Assembly (NCBI RefSeq): GCF_000428725.1
Contig: NZ_KE386792.1
Span: forward strand, 54,234-118,233
Origin: Psychromonas aquimarina ATCC BAA-1526
GTDB lineage: Bacteria > Pseudomonadota > Gammaproteobacteria > Enterobacterales > Psychromonadaceae
Direction of reading: 5' to 3'
Length of the DNA stretch: 64,000 bases
The notes beneath the pieces were generated by a model, which saw nothing but the letters and a program-made list of their open reading frames with translations, searched no databases and was not told where the DNA came from. Within the stretch, counting starts at the first letter, position 1. The number at the start of each line of letters is the position of its first letter. Below are positions 18,852-27,411 of this stretch, in pieces. Position numbers and translations under genes: made by a program.

Positions 18852-20086
18852 AATGGTTAAAATTAAGCTGGTTAAATGTACTGCGCAATACCAGGCGCTC
18901 AATCATTGCCGTTTCAATTATTGCTTTCGGTAGTTTTTCACTGATAATCGCTTCAGGTTATGTCCTGGCTTCCTTTGAAGGGTTACGTGAAAGCACAATT
19001 CAAGGAGGACTCGGTCATCTGCAGCTTGCGCAGCCCGGAGCATTTACAGATAAAGAGATTGATCAGGGTGGTTTTACCCCGCAGAAAAAGCTGCAGCTGC
19101 AGCGTGATATTGAAGCTATGCCGGAAGTTCGCCTTACCACTGAGCGTATCCTTTTCGAAGGTTTAGCCTCCAGCGGGGATATTACCATCGCGGTGATCGG
19201 TAAAGGCGTCAATATCAATAAAGAGCGCAAAATAACCCTGTTTACGCCGATCATCGAAGGCGGCAATCTGCCGAATATTGATCCGAACAGTAAAACTGAA
19301 ACAGCGGAGCAGATCTATACAGCTGTGATTGGTGAAATTCTTGCCCGCGACTTAAAAGTTAATGTGGGAGACTCAATAACATTATTAGCAACGACCAGTT
19401 ATCAGGGGATCAATGCCATTGATGTTACTGTTGTCGGTATTAACCGCTCCGGTATCCCTGAATATGATCAGCGCAGTGTAATGATTCCCGTTTCTGCAGC
19501 AAAAATACTGCGCGACTCGGACACGGTTAACCGTTTAGTGATATCACTGCGTTCAACCGCAGATACCGGCTTAATCAGCAGCAGAATTCAATCCTCATTT
19601 GTAAATATTGAACAAAAAACCTGGCTGGAGCTGTTTCCTTTTTACAGCAATGTGGTGTCTCTTTATAAAAATATCTTCGGGGTAATGGGCTCGGTTATTC
19701 TGCTGGTGGTTTTAATGTCGGTAAACAATACCATGGTAATGGCGATTATGGAGCGTGTTGCAGAATCGGGCACCCTGCGCGCCTATGGATTTACCAGCCG
19801 CAGGATCAGCGGCCTGTTTGCTAGCGAAGGCATGATTATGGGACTGTGCGGCGCGCTGCTGGGCACGGTCTTGGCGGCACTAGTTATAATCTTTATTAAT
19901 GTCAGCATGTTTGAAATGCCGCCGCCGCCGGGAAGAAGTATCGGTTATCCGCTGGTTTTAAACTGGAATATTTATGCCGTTACCCTGATCAGTCTGGCGA
20001 TGATCATCAGCTGTACGGCCGCAGCCTGGCTGCCGGCGAGAAAGATGCTTAAAAAGAACATTATCGATGCAATAAATCATCATTAA
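18848..20086 (+). CDS. ABC transporter permease, LolC/E-FtsX-MacB fold
   Basis: Inner-membrane permease of 412 residues. One helix near residues 17-42 is followed by a large periplasmic domain (about 45-270) and three C-terminal helices (about 280-305, 330-358, 376-400), the topology of LolC/E and MacB permeases. The coupling segment after the second helix (ERVAESGTLRAYGFTSRRI) is the usual FtsX-domain signature that contacts the ATPase. A proline run (MPPPPGRS) lies in the last periplasmic loop. Only one permease gene is present, so a homodimer is expected. A LolA-like periplasmic protein is encoded 14 bases downstream. Confidence 0.92.
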   Translation: MKWLKLSWLNVLRNTRRSIIAVSIIAFGSFSLIIASGYVLASFEGLRESTIQGGLGHLQLAQPGAFTDKEIDQGGFTPQKKLQLQRDIEAMPEVRLTTERILFEGLASSGDITIAVIGKGVNINKERKITLFTPIIEGGNLPNIDPNSKTETAEQIYTAVIGEILARDLKVNVGDSITLLATTSYQGINAIDVTVVGINRSGIPEYDQRSVMIPVSAAKILRDSDTVNRLVISLRSTADTGLISSRIQSSFVNIEQKTWLELFPFYSNVVSLYKNIFGVMGSVILLVVLMSVNNTMVMAIMERVAESGTLRAYGFTSRRISGLFASEGMIMGLCGALLGTVLAALVIIFINVSMFEMPPPPGRSIGYPLVLNWNIYAVTLISLAMIISCTAAAWLPARKMLKKNIIDAINHH

Positions 20087-20100
20087 GAAAGGAATCAAAC

Positions 20101-20847
20101 ATGCACTATTCAGTATATTTAGTATTAGCTTTGCTTACTACACAAGCCGGTGCACAAAATACAGCGCCGGAGTATTCCCAAGCGCAGGTTAAAAACTGGC
20201 TGATTAAAGCGGACAGTTATCGTCAGCCCTTTAAAAGCGGTGAACTTAAAACATCACTGACTGTGTATAAAGAAAATAAGCAGGCAGAAAGCAGCAGTTT
20301 CTTTGTGCAGCTCAATGAATCCGGCGATTCACGTGTCACCATGTTAGATACACGCAGTAAAGGACAGAAAGTGCTGCTCACTGAAAGCGCCATGTGGCTG
20401 TATATACCGCGTACCCGCAAAGCGATCCGCATTACTCCGATGCAGCGCCTGATGGGCCAGGCAAGTTACGGGGATGTATCATCATTAAGCTGGCAGCATG
20501 AATATCAGTGGGATAACAGCCCGGTAATAGAGAAGCAGAGTAATAACACAATAAGTATCTGCTTCAGAGTGCAGGCAGCACGTAAATCTGCGACTTACCG
20601 GTCTATCAATTTGTGTTTAGATAAAGACTCTTTACGCCCGGTTAATGCGGACTTTTATCTGGCCAGCGGTAAGTTAATGAAACAGGCTGTCTATCTGAGT
20701 TCCAGTGATACACCCGATATGATTGATCAGACTAAATTTATGCAGCCCGGCAAAAGTAATCAGCATACCATGATGAAAAATACAGACTACTTAGAAAAGC
20801 AGCATAAAAAGAGCATTTTCACTCGTCAGGGTTTTATTAAAAAATAA
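20101..20847 (+). CDS. LolA-like periplasmic protein (outer membrane lipoprotein-sorting family)
   Basis: Protein of 248 residues with a signal peptide (MHYSVYLVLALLTTQAGAQ). The body matches the pattern of the LolA-like family often annotated as outer membrane lipoprotein-sorting protein (PF17131 type): paired beta strands with VTMLDTRSKGQKVLLTE, the hallmark WLYIPRTRKAIRITP, and MGQASYGDVSSLSW. Such proteins have the LolA/LolB open barrel that holds an acyl chain or lipid. Together with the LolD/LolC-type pair just upstream it suggests a periplasmic carrier that takes a lipid-like cargo from the permease toward the outer membrane. The cargo is not visible from sequence. Confidence 0.85.
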   Translation: MHYSVYLVLALLTTQAGAQNTAPEYSQAQVKNWLIKADSYRQPFKSGELKTSLTVYKENKQAESSSFFVQLNESGDSRVTMLDTRSKGQKVLLTESAMWLYIPRTRKAIRITPMQRLMGQASYGDVSSLSWQHEYQWDNSPVIEKQSNNTISICFRVQAARKSATYRSINLCLDKDSLRPVNADFYLASGKLMKQAVYLSSSDTPDMIDQTKFMQPGKSNQHTMMKNTDYLEKQHKKSIFTRQGFIKK

Positions 20848-20863
20848 CGGATCACCAACAGCT

Positions 20864-22072
20864 ATGCTTATTCGTCAGCAGTTATGGTTTTTAATATTAT
20901 CTATTCCCACGCTGTGCAGTACTGCGCAGCCGGTCTTCTGGGATGAACTGGATAACCGCTACACACTTGCCAGTCGTTTATTCACTTTTGATCACAGCCA
21001 GCACAGAGGTGACTATTTAAATGAGAATGCTTTTCTCGCTTATCATAGTTATCAGGAGTGGGTGCTGGCATGGCGTGTCGATAACCAGATTTATCAGGCG
21101 CCCGCTGATGATCATTTAAGCGCTGAGACACAGTTTGAATTAAGTGAATTATCCTGGTCGCATAGCTTTTTAAGCAGTGAAGATGATTTATGGCAGGTAG
21201 GAAAATTCAATCTGCCGCTGGACCCCGGTTATGCATTTCAAAGCACCGCTTTCTTCGAATCAACTGCTGACCCTTTTGATGACTTTGCTTCCAGTGAAGG
21301 TATTAACATGCTCAGCGGCTCGTTATGGATGCGGGATTATTATTTAACTGCCGTTTTTGCTTTGGCGGGACAAGATAAAACTTATCAGGATAAAAAACAG
21401 TGGGCCGTGATAGCGCAGCGCGATTTTGACGCTCTGTCCAGCAGCTTTATACTGCAGCAGTACCAGGACAGTAATCCTGGTGCCGGTACAACATTCACCT
21501 ATGTTAACGGTGAAAGCTGGGAGCTGCACGGCAGCGCTTTTATACGCAAAGGCAGCTTATGGTTAAACTCATTCCGGGAAGCTGTACCCGATGGTGCAGA
21601 TATTGAAGATGATTTCAGCAGCAGAGAGAATCAGTGGCTCCCGGAAATTATGCTCGGCAGTGTATGGTCCGGTCTGTCACAGCAGTTTTTAGTTGAATGG
21701 AGTTATCAGAAAGAGAAGCTTTCAGCAGCCGAAATAAACAGCCTTTATCAGCTCAGCAGCAGTCCGAGAACAGAGACAGATACTAACAGCTCCCCTTTTA
21801 GTAAAGAGGTTAGCGGCCTGTACCAGCAGCGTTATCAGCAGCAGTATCTGTTCCTGCAGTACCAGTATACCGTGACAGATCACACTATTACGGCTAACTC
21901 GTTGATAGGGCAGGATCAAAGTGCATTATCACAAGTGAAGTATGAATATCTGCCGAATCTAGATATAAGCCTGTGGTTAGCTGTTGAGCTGACTTCCGGC
22001 AGCGGACAGACGGAATTCACTCAAATCCCCTGGCAGAAAAGTTTACAGGCAGGTTTACAATGGAAAATATAA
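20864..22072 (+). CDS. Putative outer-membrane beta-barrel protein of the export cluster
   Basis: Protein of 402 residues with an N-terminal signal peptide (MLIRQQLWFLILSIPTLCST). The rest is rich in aromatic residues and alternating hydrophobic/polar segments typical of barrel strands (for example WVLAWRVDNQIYQA, DDLWQVGKFNLPL, SLWLNSFREAVPDG, LDISLWLAVELTSG, and the last strand LQAGLQWKI). I cannot assign a named family; porin-like or DUF1302-like proteins are found beside similar ABC/LolA-like gene sets. Its 3' end overlaps the kinase gene by 13 bases. Likely the outer-membrane end of the system. Confidence 0.7.
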   Translation: MLIRQQLWFLILSIPTLCSTAQPVFWDELDNRYTLASRLFTFDHSQHRGDYLNENAFLAYHSYQEWVLAWRVDNQIYQAPADDHLSAETQFELSELSWSHSFLSSEDDLWQVGKFNLPLDPGYAFQSTAFFESTADPFDDFASSEGINMLSGSLWMRDYYLTAVFALAGQDKTYQDKKQWAVIAQRDFDALSSSFILQQYQDSNPGAGTTFTYVNGESWELHGSAFIRKGSLWLNSFREAVPDGADIEDDFSSRENQWLPEIMLGSVWSGLSQQFLVEWSYQKEKLSAAEINSLYQLSSSPRTETDTNSSPFSKEVSGLYQQRYQQQYLFLQYQYTVTDHTITANSLIGQDQSALSQVKYEYLPNLDISLWLAVELTSGSGQTEFTQIPWQKSLQAGLQWKI

Positions 22073-23070
22073 TCGTCAGCAGAGAGGATCTGCAGGAAGT
22101 TGTACAGTCAATCAAGATTACCTTTGTTATCAGCAGTCTGATTGCGGCTTTTAACAGTCTGCTTATTGCCGGAACGACTTTTATTACGCAGTTTTTAGCG
22201 GCTCAAAGTATCGGTTTAACGATTGTCAGCATCTATGGTATCGCTAATATCCTTTATCCGCCTCTGATGAAAAAATTTATATACCAGTATTATTTTCTAC
22301 CCTTTCCGGTGTTAATTGCCGCATTAATCGGTATGAATTTTCTGCATGAATACAGCACTTTTTTGCAGCTGTATACCTTGATTCTGATCGTCAGTTTACC
22401 CGCCCTGCTGGTTTTTCATTATCGAAACACCAATAAAACTGCAGCAGCTTCGCTCAAGGAGGAAAAACAAAAAAGAGATATCAGTGAGAAGCAGCTCCTA
22501 GAAAGCAAATTACTGTTATTACAGGCACAGATAAACCCGCATTTTCTTTTTAATACCCTGGCTAATATCGACGCTTATATTGATTACTCACCTGAGCAGG
22601 CAAAAATGTTGCTGCAGAATTACACCAATTTTTTACGTCAGAGCCTAAGAACAACACAAAGCATGCAGGGCACACTAGTCGATGAAATCAACCTGATTAA
22701 TGCTTATATGAGTATTCAGCAGACCCGCTTTCCGCAAATTCAGTTTTTTGCAGATATAGAAGAAAATCTGTTAAACAGCCCTGTTCCGCCGCTGCTTATC
22801 CAGCCGCTGATTGAAAATGCCATTATTCACGGCCTGGCTCCCAAAGGTAATCAGGGCCTGATCACTTTAGAGATTAAAAAGATTAATCAGCACATTATTA
22901 TCAACGTCAGTGATAACGGTGTCGGCCTGAGTTCAGATAAAAGCACTAATAACGGTATTGCTTTAGAAAATATCAAAGAGCGCCTGCGCCTGTATCAGGG
23001 GAAAGCGAGCTTCACTCTTACACAGAGCCCATCAGGAGGTGTTAATGCACAACTTAAACTGCCGCAGTGA
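22060..23070 (+). CDS. LytS/YehU-type sensor histidine kinase
   Basis: Membrane histidine kinase of 336 residues. Four hydrophobic stretches fill residues about 18-120, with almost no extracytoplasmic domain, so it may sense the membrane itself or the state of the neighbouring transporter. The kinase part belongs to the His_kinase (PF06580) family: phospho-acceptor H161 in INPHFLFNTL, N-box LIENAIIHGL, and G-boxes DNGVGL and GIALENIKERL. The gene starts inside the end of the barrel gene and overlaps the response-regulator gene by 26 bases, so all three are co-expressed and the regulator next door is its partner. Confidence 0.92.
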   Translation: MENIIVSREDLQEVVQSIKITFVISSLIAAFNSLLIAGTTFITQFLAAQSIGLTIVSIYGIANILYPPLMKKFIYQYYFLPFPVLIAALIGMNFLHEYSTFLQLYTLILIVSLPALLVFHYRNTNKTAAASLKEEKQKRDISEKQLLESKLLLLQAQINPHFLFNTLANIDAYIDYSPEQAKMLLQNYTNFLRQSLRTTQSMQGTLVDEINLINAYMSIQQTRFPQIQFFADIEENLLNSPVPPLLIQPLIENAIIHGLAPKGNQGLITLEIKKINQHIIINVSDNGVGLSSDKSTNNGIALENIKERLRLYQGKASFTLTQSPSGGVNAQLKLPQ

Positions 23071-23803
23071 AAGCGGCAGAAAATACCGCGCGATCATTGC
23101 CGAAGATGAAGCGCCGCTGGCACACGTATTAGCCAAAGCTTTAAATGAATTATGGCCGGATCTGGAACTGGTCAAGATATGCAGCGACGGCAGTCAAGCC
23201 CTTAGCCTGTTAGAAACAGAGTCCTTAGACATCGCATTTTTAGATATCTCTATGCCCTATAAAACCGGGATAGAAGTTGCGCAGCAGTGTCTTGCTGAAA
23301 AAATTCCGACACTATTAGTATTAGTTACTGCCTACCCGGATTATGCACTGCAGGCATTTGAGTTTAATGTCTGTGATTACCTGGTAAAACCGCTTTGCCG
23401 GGAGCGTTTAGCTGAAACTATTAAACGCCTGCAGGATCGTTTACAAAGCCCTTTACCAGACACTGCTCCTGAGCCGAAACATTTACAATTTCTGGCGGTA
23501 CAAAAAGGGGCTGTTAATCGTTTAATTTCTGTTGATGATGTCTGCTATTTTGCCAGTGATCAAAAATACGTACAGGTAGTCACCAAAGATGATTCATATT
23601 TAATCAGCAAAACCCTGGCTGAATTAGAAAAAGAGCTCGATGACAAGCAGTTCTGGCGGGTACACCGCAGCAGTATCGTTAATATCAGGCAGATAGAACA
23701 GAGCAGGAAAACCCTCACCGGACGCTTAGAGTTAACGCTGAAAGAGTGTCAGGATCACCTCACGGTCAGCCGTAAGTATCTGCATCTGTTTAAAGCAATG
23801 TAA
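23045..23803 (+). CDS. LytTR-type response regulator
   Basis: Response regulator of 252 residues. Receiver domain about 14-130 with acidic pocket E20-D21, phospho-acceptor D67 (LDISMPYK) and the conserved lysine in DYLVKP; LytTR DNA-binding domain about 150-252 (VDDVCYFASDQKYVQVVT, FWRVHRSSIVNI). The ATG at 23045 is preferred over an in-frame GTG at 23039 because the AGGAGGT site at 23034-23040 then has a workable spacing. It pairs with the kinase encoded immediately before. Likely targets are the promoter before 17597 and perhaps the esterase gene that follows. Confidence 0.93.
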   Translation: MHNLNCRSESGRKYRAIIAEDEAPLAHVLAKALNELWPDLELVKICSDGSQALSLLETESLDIAFLDISMPYKTGIEVAQQCLAEKIPTLLVLVTAYPDYALQAFEFNVCDYLVKPLCRERLAETIKRLQDRLQSPLPDTAPEPKHLQFLAVQKGAVNRLISVDDVCYFASDQKYVQVVTKDDSYLISKTLAELEKELDDKQFWRVHRSSIVNIRQIEQSRKTLTGRLELTLKECQDHLTVSRKYLHLFKAM

Positions 23804-23934
23804 TCCTGCTAATTCAATAGAGTACATATCAAACTCTTCAAAAAAACATAAACAAAACATTTCACCGCTGATAGGATAACCTTGTTATTCAGGAAGTTAT
23901 TTTGTTCAACTAACAAATATAATAAAGGTAGAAT

Positions 23935-25404
23935 ATGAAAATAAGAAACATGTTCAGCAGGGGATCCGCAGCGGCTGCTCTGCTGCTTAGTTTAGCAGCC
24001 TGCTCCAGTAATACAGAACAGGCTAGTGATAACTGTGAACAAGCCGCAGGAATCTGGACAGTACAGCAAGTCATCGATGACACTCAATGCGGCGGTATGG
24101 GTATAATGGAAAAACACAGTTATACGGTCAGCCAGGTGAGCTGTCAGATATCGATAGCAGAAAATGGAGCAGTCGGGCAGATGATCGGCTCCGAAGTTCA
24201 CTGGCCTGCTTACTCTTACCCGATTAACGGCGGCACTACTTATATTGCAAAATCAATCACCAGAGTTGACGACGACAAATTAACCGGGCAGAGCCACTGG
24301 ACTTGGAGTAACGGAACTCAGGAGTGTTCAGGAACAAGCGAAATGAACGGATATATGAACCAGGCTGACGGACAAAATACAGCTGATAAGAATAATCCTC
24401 TGCTCTCCCCGGCAGAGGGCACTTTTGAGCACATTTTTTCTGTAAATGCACCAAATGCCAAGCAGGTCTATCTTGCCGGTGAGATGACCGACTGGCAGCC
24501 TAATATACTTAAAATGAAAAAAGGCCCCGACGGTGTATGGTTTTTACCTGTGTATCTGGAGCAGGGAGCCTGGCAGTACAAGTTCGTTATTGACGGACAG
24601 TGGATCTATGACAAAGCCAATCCGGTCACCACGGACGATGGGTTTGAGGGTTACAACTCAATTATTATATTAGGTGAAGAGGATGCTGACTCTAAGGCAA
24701 CTGCTAATATTCCTCACGGCACAGTGGAAAAAGTTAATATACAAAGCAAAGCCTTAGGAACAAACAGCCCGTTTATGGTTTACCTTCCACCGGGATACTC
24801 GCAGAACAGTGAAAAAAACTACCCGGTTTTGTTTCTGCTGCACGGTTATGGAAATAATGAAGGACAGTGGACCCGCGACGGAAAAATCCACAACTTTATG
24901 GACAACTACCTGGCTCAGGGCTGGATCCAGCCTTTTATTCTTGTGATGCCCTTCGGTGATACCAGCATGTATGTGGGAGACTATGAAACACATATTTTAA
25001 AAGAAGTGAAGGCTTATGTGGACAGCAGCTACCGGGTGAAAACAGGCAAAGCTTCCACGGCTGTTTCCGGCATGTCCATGGGAGGATTCGGCGCTTTTTA
25101 TCTCGCACACCGTCATCAGGATGTGTTCGGTTTATCAGTTCCTCTCAGCGGCTATTTCGATATGAGTTTATATCCGGAGCTGGGCAAAAGTGAAAAAATA
25201 ACCATGGACTCTGAACTGCATTTTTACTGTGGTGAAGACGATACCATCAGCTTTGCTTCCAATGAAGCCTTAGTAAAAAGACTGCAGAAAAACCATGTTA
25301 ACTTCACTTATCAAACAACAGCCGGCGGTCACACCTGGCGGTACTGGAACGGCATCAGTAAAGACTTTTTAAAGGTGGTTTCTGACTACTTTGATAAGTC
25401 GTGA
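23935..25404 (+). CDS. Lipoprotein esterase with AMPK/CBM48-type glycogen-binding-like domain
   Basis: Secreted lipoprotein of 489 residues. The signal peptide ends in the lipobox LAAC (C23), so it is lipid-anchored. Residues about 35-150 form an unrecognised cysteine-containing domain; about 163-247 form an early-set CBM48/AMPK-like domain (KQVYLAGEMTDWQPN ... WQYKFVIDGQW); about 265-489 form an esterase-D/feruloyl-esterase-like alpha/beta hydrolase with nucleophile S381 in GMSMGG, likely acid D435 or D436 and H466 in GGHTW. The CBM-like module plus esterase resembles carbohydrate esterases that remove acyl or aromatic groups from polysaccharides. Substrate not determined. The gene follows the LytTR pair by 131 bases and may have its own promoter. 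Confidence 0.87.
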   Translation: MKIRNMFSRGSAAAALLLSLAACSSNTEQASDNCEQAAGIWTVQQVIDDTQCGGMGIMEKHSYTVSQVSCQISIAENGAVGQMIGSEVHWPAYSYPINGGTTYIAKSITRVDDDKLTGQSHWTWSNGTQECSGTSEMNGYMNQADGQNTADKNNPLLSPAEGTFEHIFSVNAPNAKQVYLAGEMTDWQPNILKMKKGPDGVWFLPVYLEQGAWQYKFVIDGQWIYDKANPVTTDDGFEGYNSIIILGEEDADSKATANIPHGTVEKVNIQSKALGTNSPFMVYLPPGYSQNSEKNYPVLFLLHGYGNNEGQWTRDGKIHNFMDNYLAQGWIQPFILVMPFGDTSMYVGDYETHILKEVKAYVDSSYRVKTGKASTAVSGMSMGGFGAFYLAHRHQDVFGLSVPLSGYFDMSLYPELGKSEKITMDSELHFYCGEDDTISFASNEALVKRLQKNHVNFTYQTTAGGHTWRYWNGISKDFLKVVSDYFDKS

Positions 25405-25433
25405 ATACGCAAAGAGTCTGCATATAACACAAG

Positions 25434-25458
25434 AGCAGGAAAGCAAAATTTTCCTGCT
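25434..25458. terminator. Hairpin between convergent esterase and GNAT genes
   Basis: AGCAGGAAA and TTTCCTGCT form a 9-bp stem with a 7-base loop, directly abutting the stop of the minus-strand gene and 29 bases after the esterase stop. No long T-run follows, so it may be a weak shared terminator. Confidence 0.5.
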
Positions 25459-26301
25459 TCAGCCCAGCTCAAAAGTAGTAATCCCGTAGATCTTATTGTG
25501 CTCAATATCCGGAAGCCCTTTTTGATACATACGCATAGTCGCAAATACCTCCTGCATGGCGTTTTCACGGGCGAGCGTCATGGCGGCAGGGTTGTTTTCC
25601 GGAACGTCCAGAATCACTATCTCCCCATGAATGTCCTGCTGCAGCGCCTTGAAAAGCTCACGGGCTATATGGATATTATCTGCAAACAGCGGACCTATCT
25701 TATATCCCTGCTGGCATTTTCTGCGCACAGCAAAACCTTTTATTTTTCCCTCAAAGCTATAAAACAAAGCTCTGCCTTCCGGCTGCTGAATCCATTGCCG
25801 TAAAAAGATCTCTCGCTTAGCCGGAAAACACTGGCGGTCATAGTTAATAATTTCAGTTATGTGCTCCTCAGAGATCTGCTCAATAGATTTGTTATCAAAA
25901 TCCTGCACAGAGGCTTCCGTTTGAAAGCGGTGATTCATATAAAAGGGTTTATAACCCACCCGCTGATAAATCTCGACGTTCTCCAGCACCCCGTCAATGC
26001 CGATATTGCGATCCCCGCACTGCTCAAGACGGGCTTTGGTCAAAGCAAGCCCTAAACCGCGCCCTCTAAACTCTGGAGCAACAATATAAAGACCGCAAAA
26101 AGCGTAGCTGTTGTCATAACATACGGCACTGCCCACTGCGGCAATGCGTCCGTTTATCTCTCCGGCAAAAAATCCCTGTGCATCTGCGTTAAAAAACAGC
26201 TCTGCGTCATGCAGACCTGGATTCCAGCCTTCTTTAGCGGCCCAGTCAACGGCCAGCTGCAGTTCATCTTTACTCATCTTCCTGATACGGTAATTATCCA
26301 T
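25459..26301 (-). CDS. GNAT family N-acetyltransferase with C-terminal second acetyltransferase-like domain
   Basis: Protein of 280 residues. The N-terminal half is a GNAT domain with the acetyl-CoA loop PEFRGRGLGLALTKA (Q/RxxGxG/A type, about residues 75-90) and the usual GVLENVEIYQRVGYKP motif. The C-terminal half (from about 145) matches the second domain common in this two-domain family (Acetyltransf_18 type), with FYSFEGKIKGFAVRR and IGPLFADN. Substrate unknown. It is a single gene, convergent with the esterase and 111 bases downstream of the betaine-type binding-protein gene on the same strand... the direction of transcription places it after that gene, but a terminator-like hairpin separates them. 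Confidence 0.88.
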   Translation of the reverse strand: MDNYRIRKMSKDELQLAVDWAAKEGWNPGLHDAELFFNADAQGFFAGEINGRIAAVGSAVCYDNSYAFCGLYIVAPEFRGRGLGLALTKARLEQCGDRNIGIDGVLENVEIYQRVGYKPFYMNHRFQTEASVQDFDNKSIEQISEEHITEIINYDRQCFPAKREIFLRQWIQQPEGRALFYSFEGKIKGFAVRRKCQQGYKIGPLFADNIHIARELFKALQQDIHGEIVILDVPENNPAAMTLARENAMQEVFATMRMYQKGLPDIEHNKIYGITTFELG

Positions 26302-26381
26302 GCTTAATCCTTAACTGCTTTGTTCCTGTCCTGCTAAGCTGTGCTTCATCCATTAACAGAATCTCAGCATCAGTACATAAA

Positions 26382-26401
26382 GCCCGGGCAAGCAGCCGGG
26401 C
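26382..26401 (-). terminator. Terminator-like hairpin after the betaine-binding-protein gene
   Basis: GCCCGG and CCGGGC flank an 8-base loop and are followed on the minus strand by TTTATG. It lies 12 bases past the stop of the binding-protein gene. Confidence 0.6.
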
Positions 26402-26412
26402 ATTAATCAGGC

Positions 26413-27411
26413 TTACAGTTCAGATAACGCCTGTTTCACTTTTTCTGCAGTTTCAGGGCTAACCCATTTTAACCAGATATCTTCATTGTTGAGCAGAAAC
26501 TCTTCCGCGGCTATTTCACCATCGGCCTGATTATCCTCCATCCAGGCCAGCAGCCCGTTCATCTGAACATTAGTGTAAGAACGGGCAGTTATATAAGCAA
26601 GAGCTTCAGGCGCTCGTTTAGCAAAGCTTTCTGTCACAATCGTACTGACTTTTGAAGGCGGGAACATGGTCGGTTTCGGATCCATACAGTCTGCCTTGGT
26701 GATACAAGCACGATAATGGGCTTCATCGGTACCTGAGCCAAAATCAACCTTTACCATTTTATATTTTCCAAGTACACCTGTCGGCGCCCAGTAATAACCC
26801 AGCCATGGCTGCTTACGTTCATAAGCTTTAGCAATCGAGCCGGCAAGGCCCGCACCTGAGCCTGGATCAATTAATTCAAAACCGGCATCTTCTAAGTTCA
26901 TCGCATCAAACAGATGACCGGTAGTGATCTGGCAGGTCCATCCGGCAGGACAGCCCATAACGGCTGATTTATCCGGATCTTCAGGGTGTTTAAATAGTTT
27001 TGCCTGCGCTTTGATACCTGCAATGGTTGCCAGTGACGGATCTTTTTCAACCATATATTCCGGTATCCAGAAACCTTCCTCGCCGCCGTCAGACAAACTT
27101 ACTCCCGCGTAACGGATTCGCCCCTCTTTCACACCGGCATCGAGCGATTTTTTCGCCGAATTACTCCACAGCTCAGGTGCAATATCCGGTTCACCTTTCT
27201 CAACCATGGAAGTGCCCGTCGGCATCGTATCCCCCGGCACGAGCTCGGCTTCACAGTCATAACCGTGTTCAAGAATGAATTTATCAACGTTAGCGATCAG
27301 CGTCGCAGAGTTCCAGTTCATATCTGCAATAGTCACTTTACCGCATTCACTGCCCGATGCAGAAAATGAGACAGACGCAAGCATAAGTGATGCAGTGAGT
27401 ATTTTTCGCAT
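26413..27411 (-). CDS. ABC-type glycine betaine/choline-family substrate-binding protein (orphan)
   Basis: Periplasmic binding protein of 332 residues from the ATG at 27411, which gives a proper signal peptide (MRKILTASLMLASVSFSASG) and an AGGGAT ribosome site; an upstream in-frame start 21 codons earlier does not. The body is of the OpuAC/ProX type: VTIADMNWNSATLIANVDKF at the mature N-terminus, WSNSAKKSLDAG, and QPWLGYYWAPTGVLGKYKMV, a tryptophan/tyrosine-rich segment typical of quaternary-amine cages. No permease or ATPase gene is nearby, so it must work with a transporter encoded elsewhere. Glycine betaine, choline or a relative is the likely ligand; which one cannot be told. Confidence 0.87.
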   Translation of the reverse strand: MRKILTASLMLASVSFSASGSECGKVTIADMNWNSATLIANVDKFILEHGYDCEAELVPGDTMPTGTSMVEKGEPDIAPELWSNSAKKSLDAGVKEGRIRYAGVSLSDGGEEGFWIPEYMVEKDPSLATIAGIKAQAKLFKHPEDPDKSAVMGCPAGWTCQITTGHLFDAMNLEDAGFELIDPGSGAGLAGSIAKAYERKQPWLGYYWAPTGVLGKYKMVKVDFGSGTDEAHYRACITKADCMDPKPTMFPPSKVSTIVTESFAKRAPEALAYITARSYTNVQMNGLLAWMEDNQADGEIAAEEFLLNNEDIWLKWVSPETAEKVKQALSEL

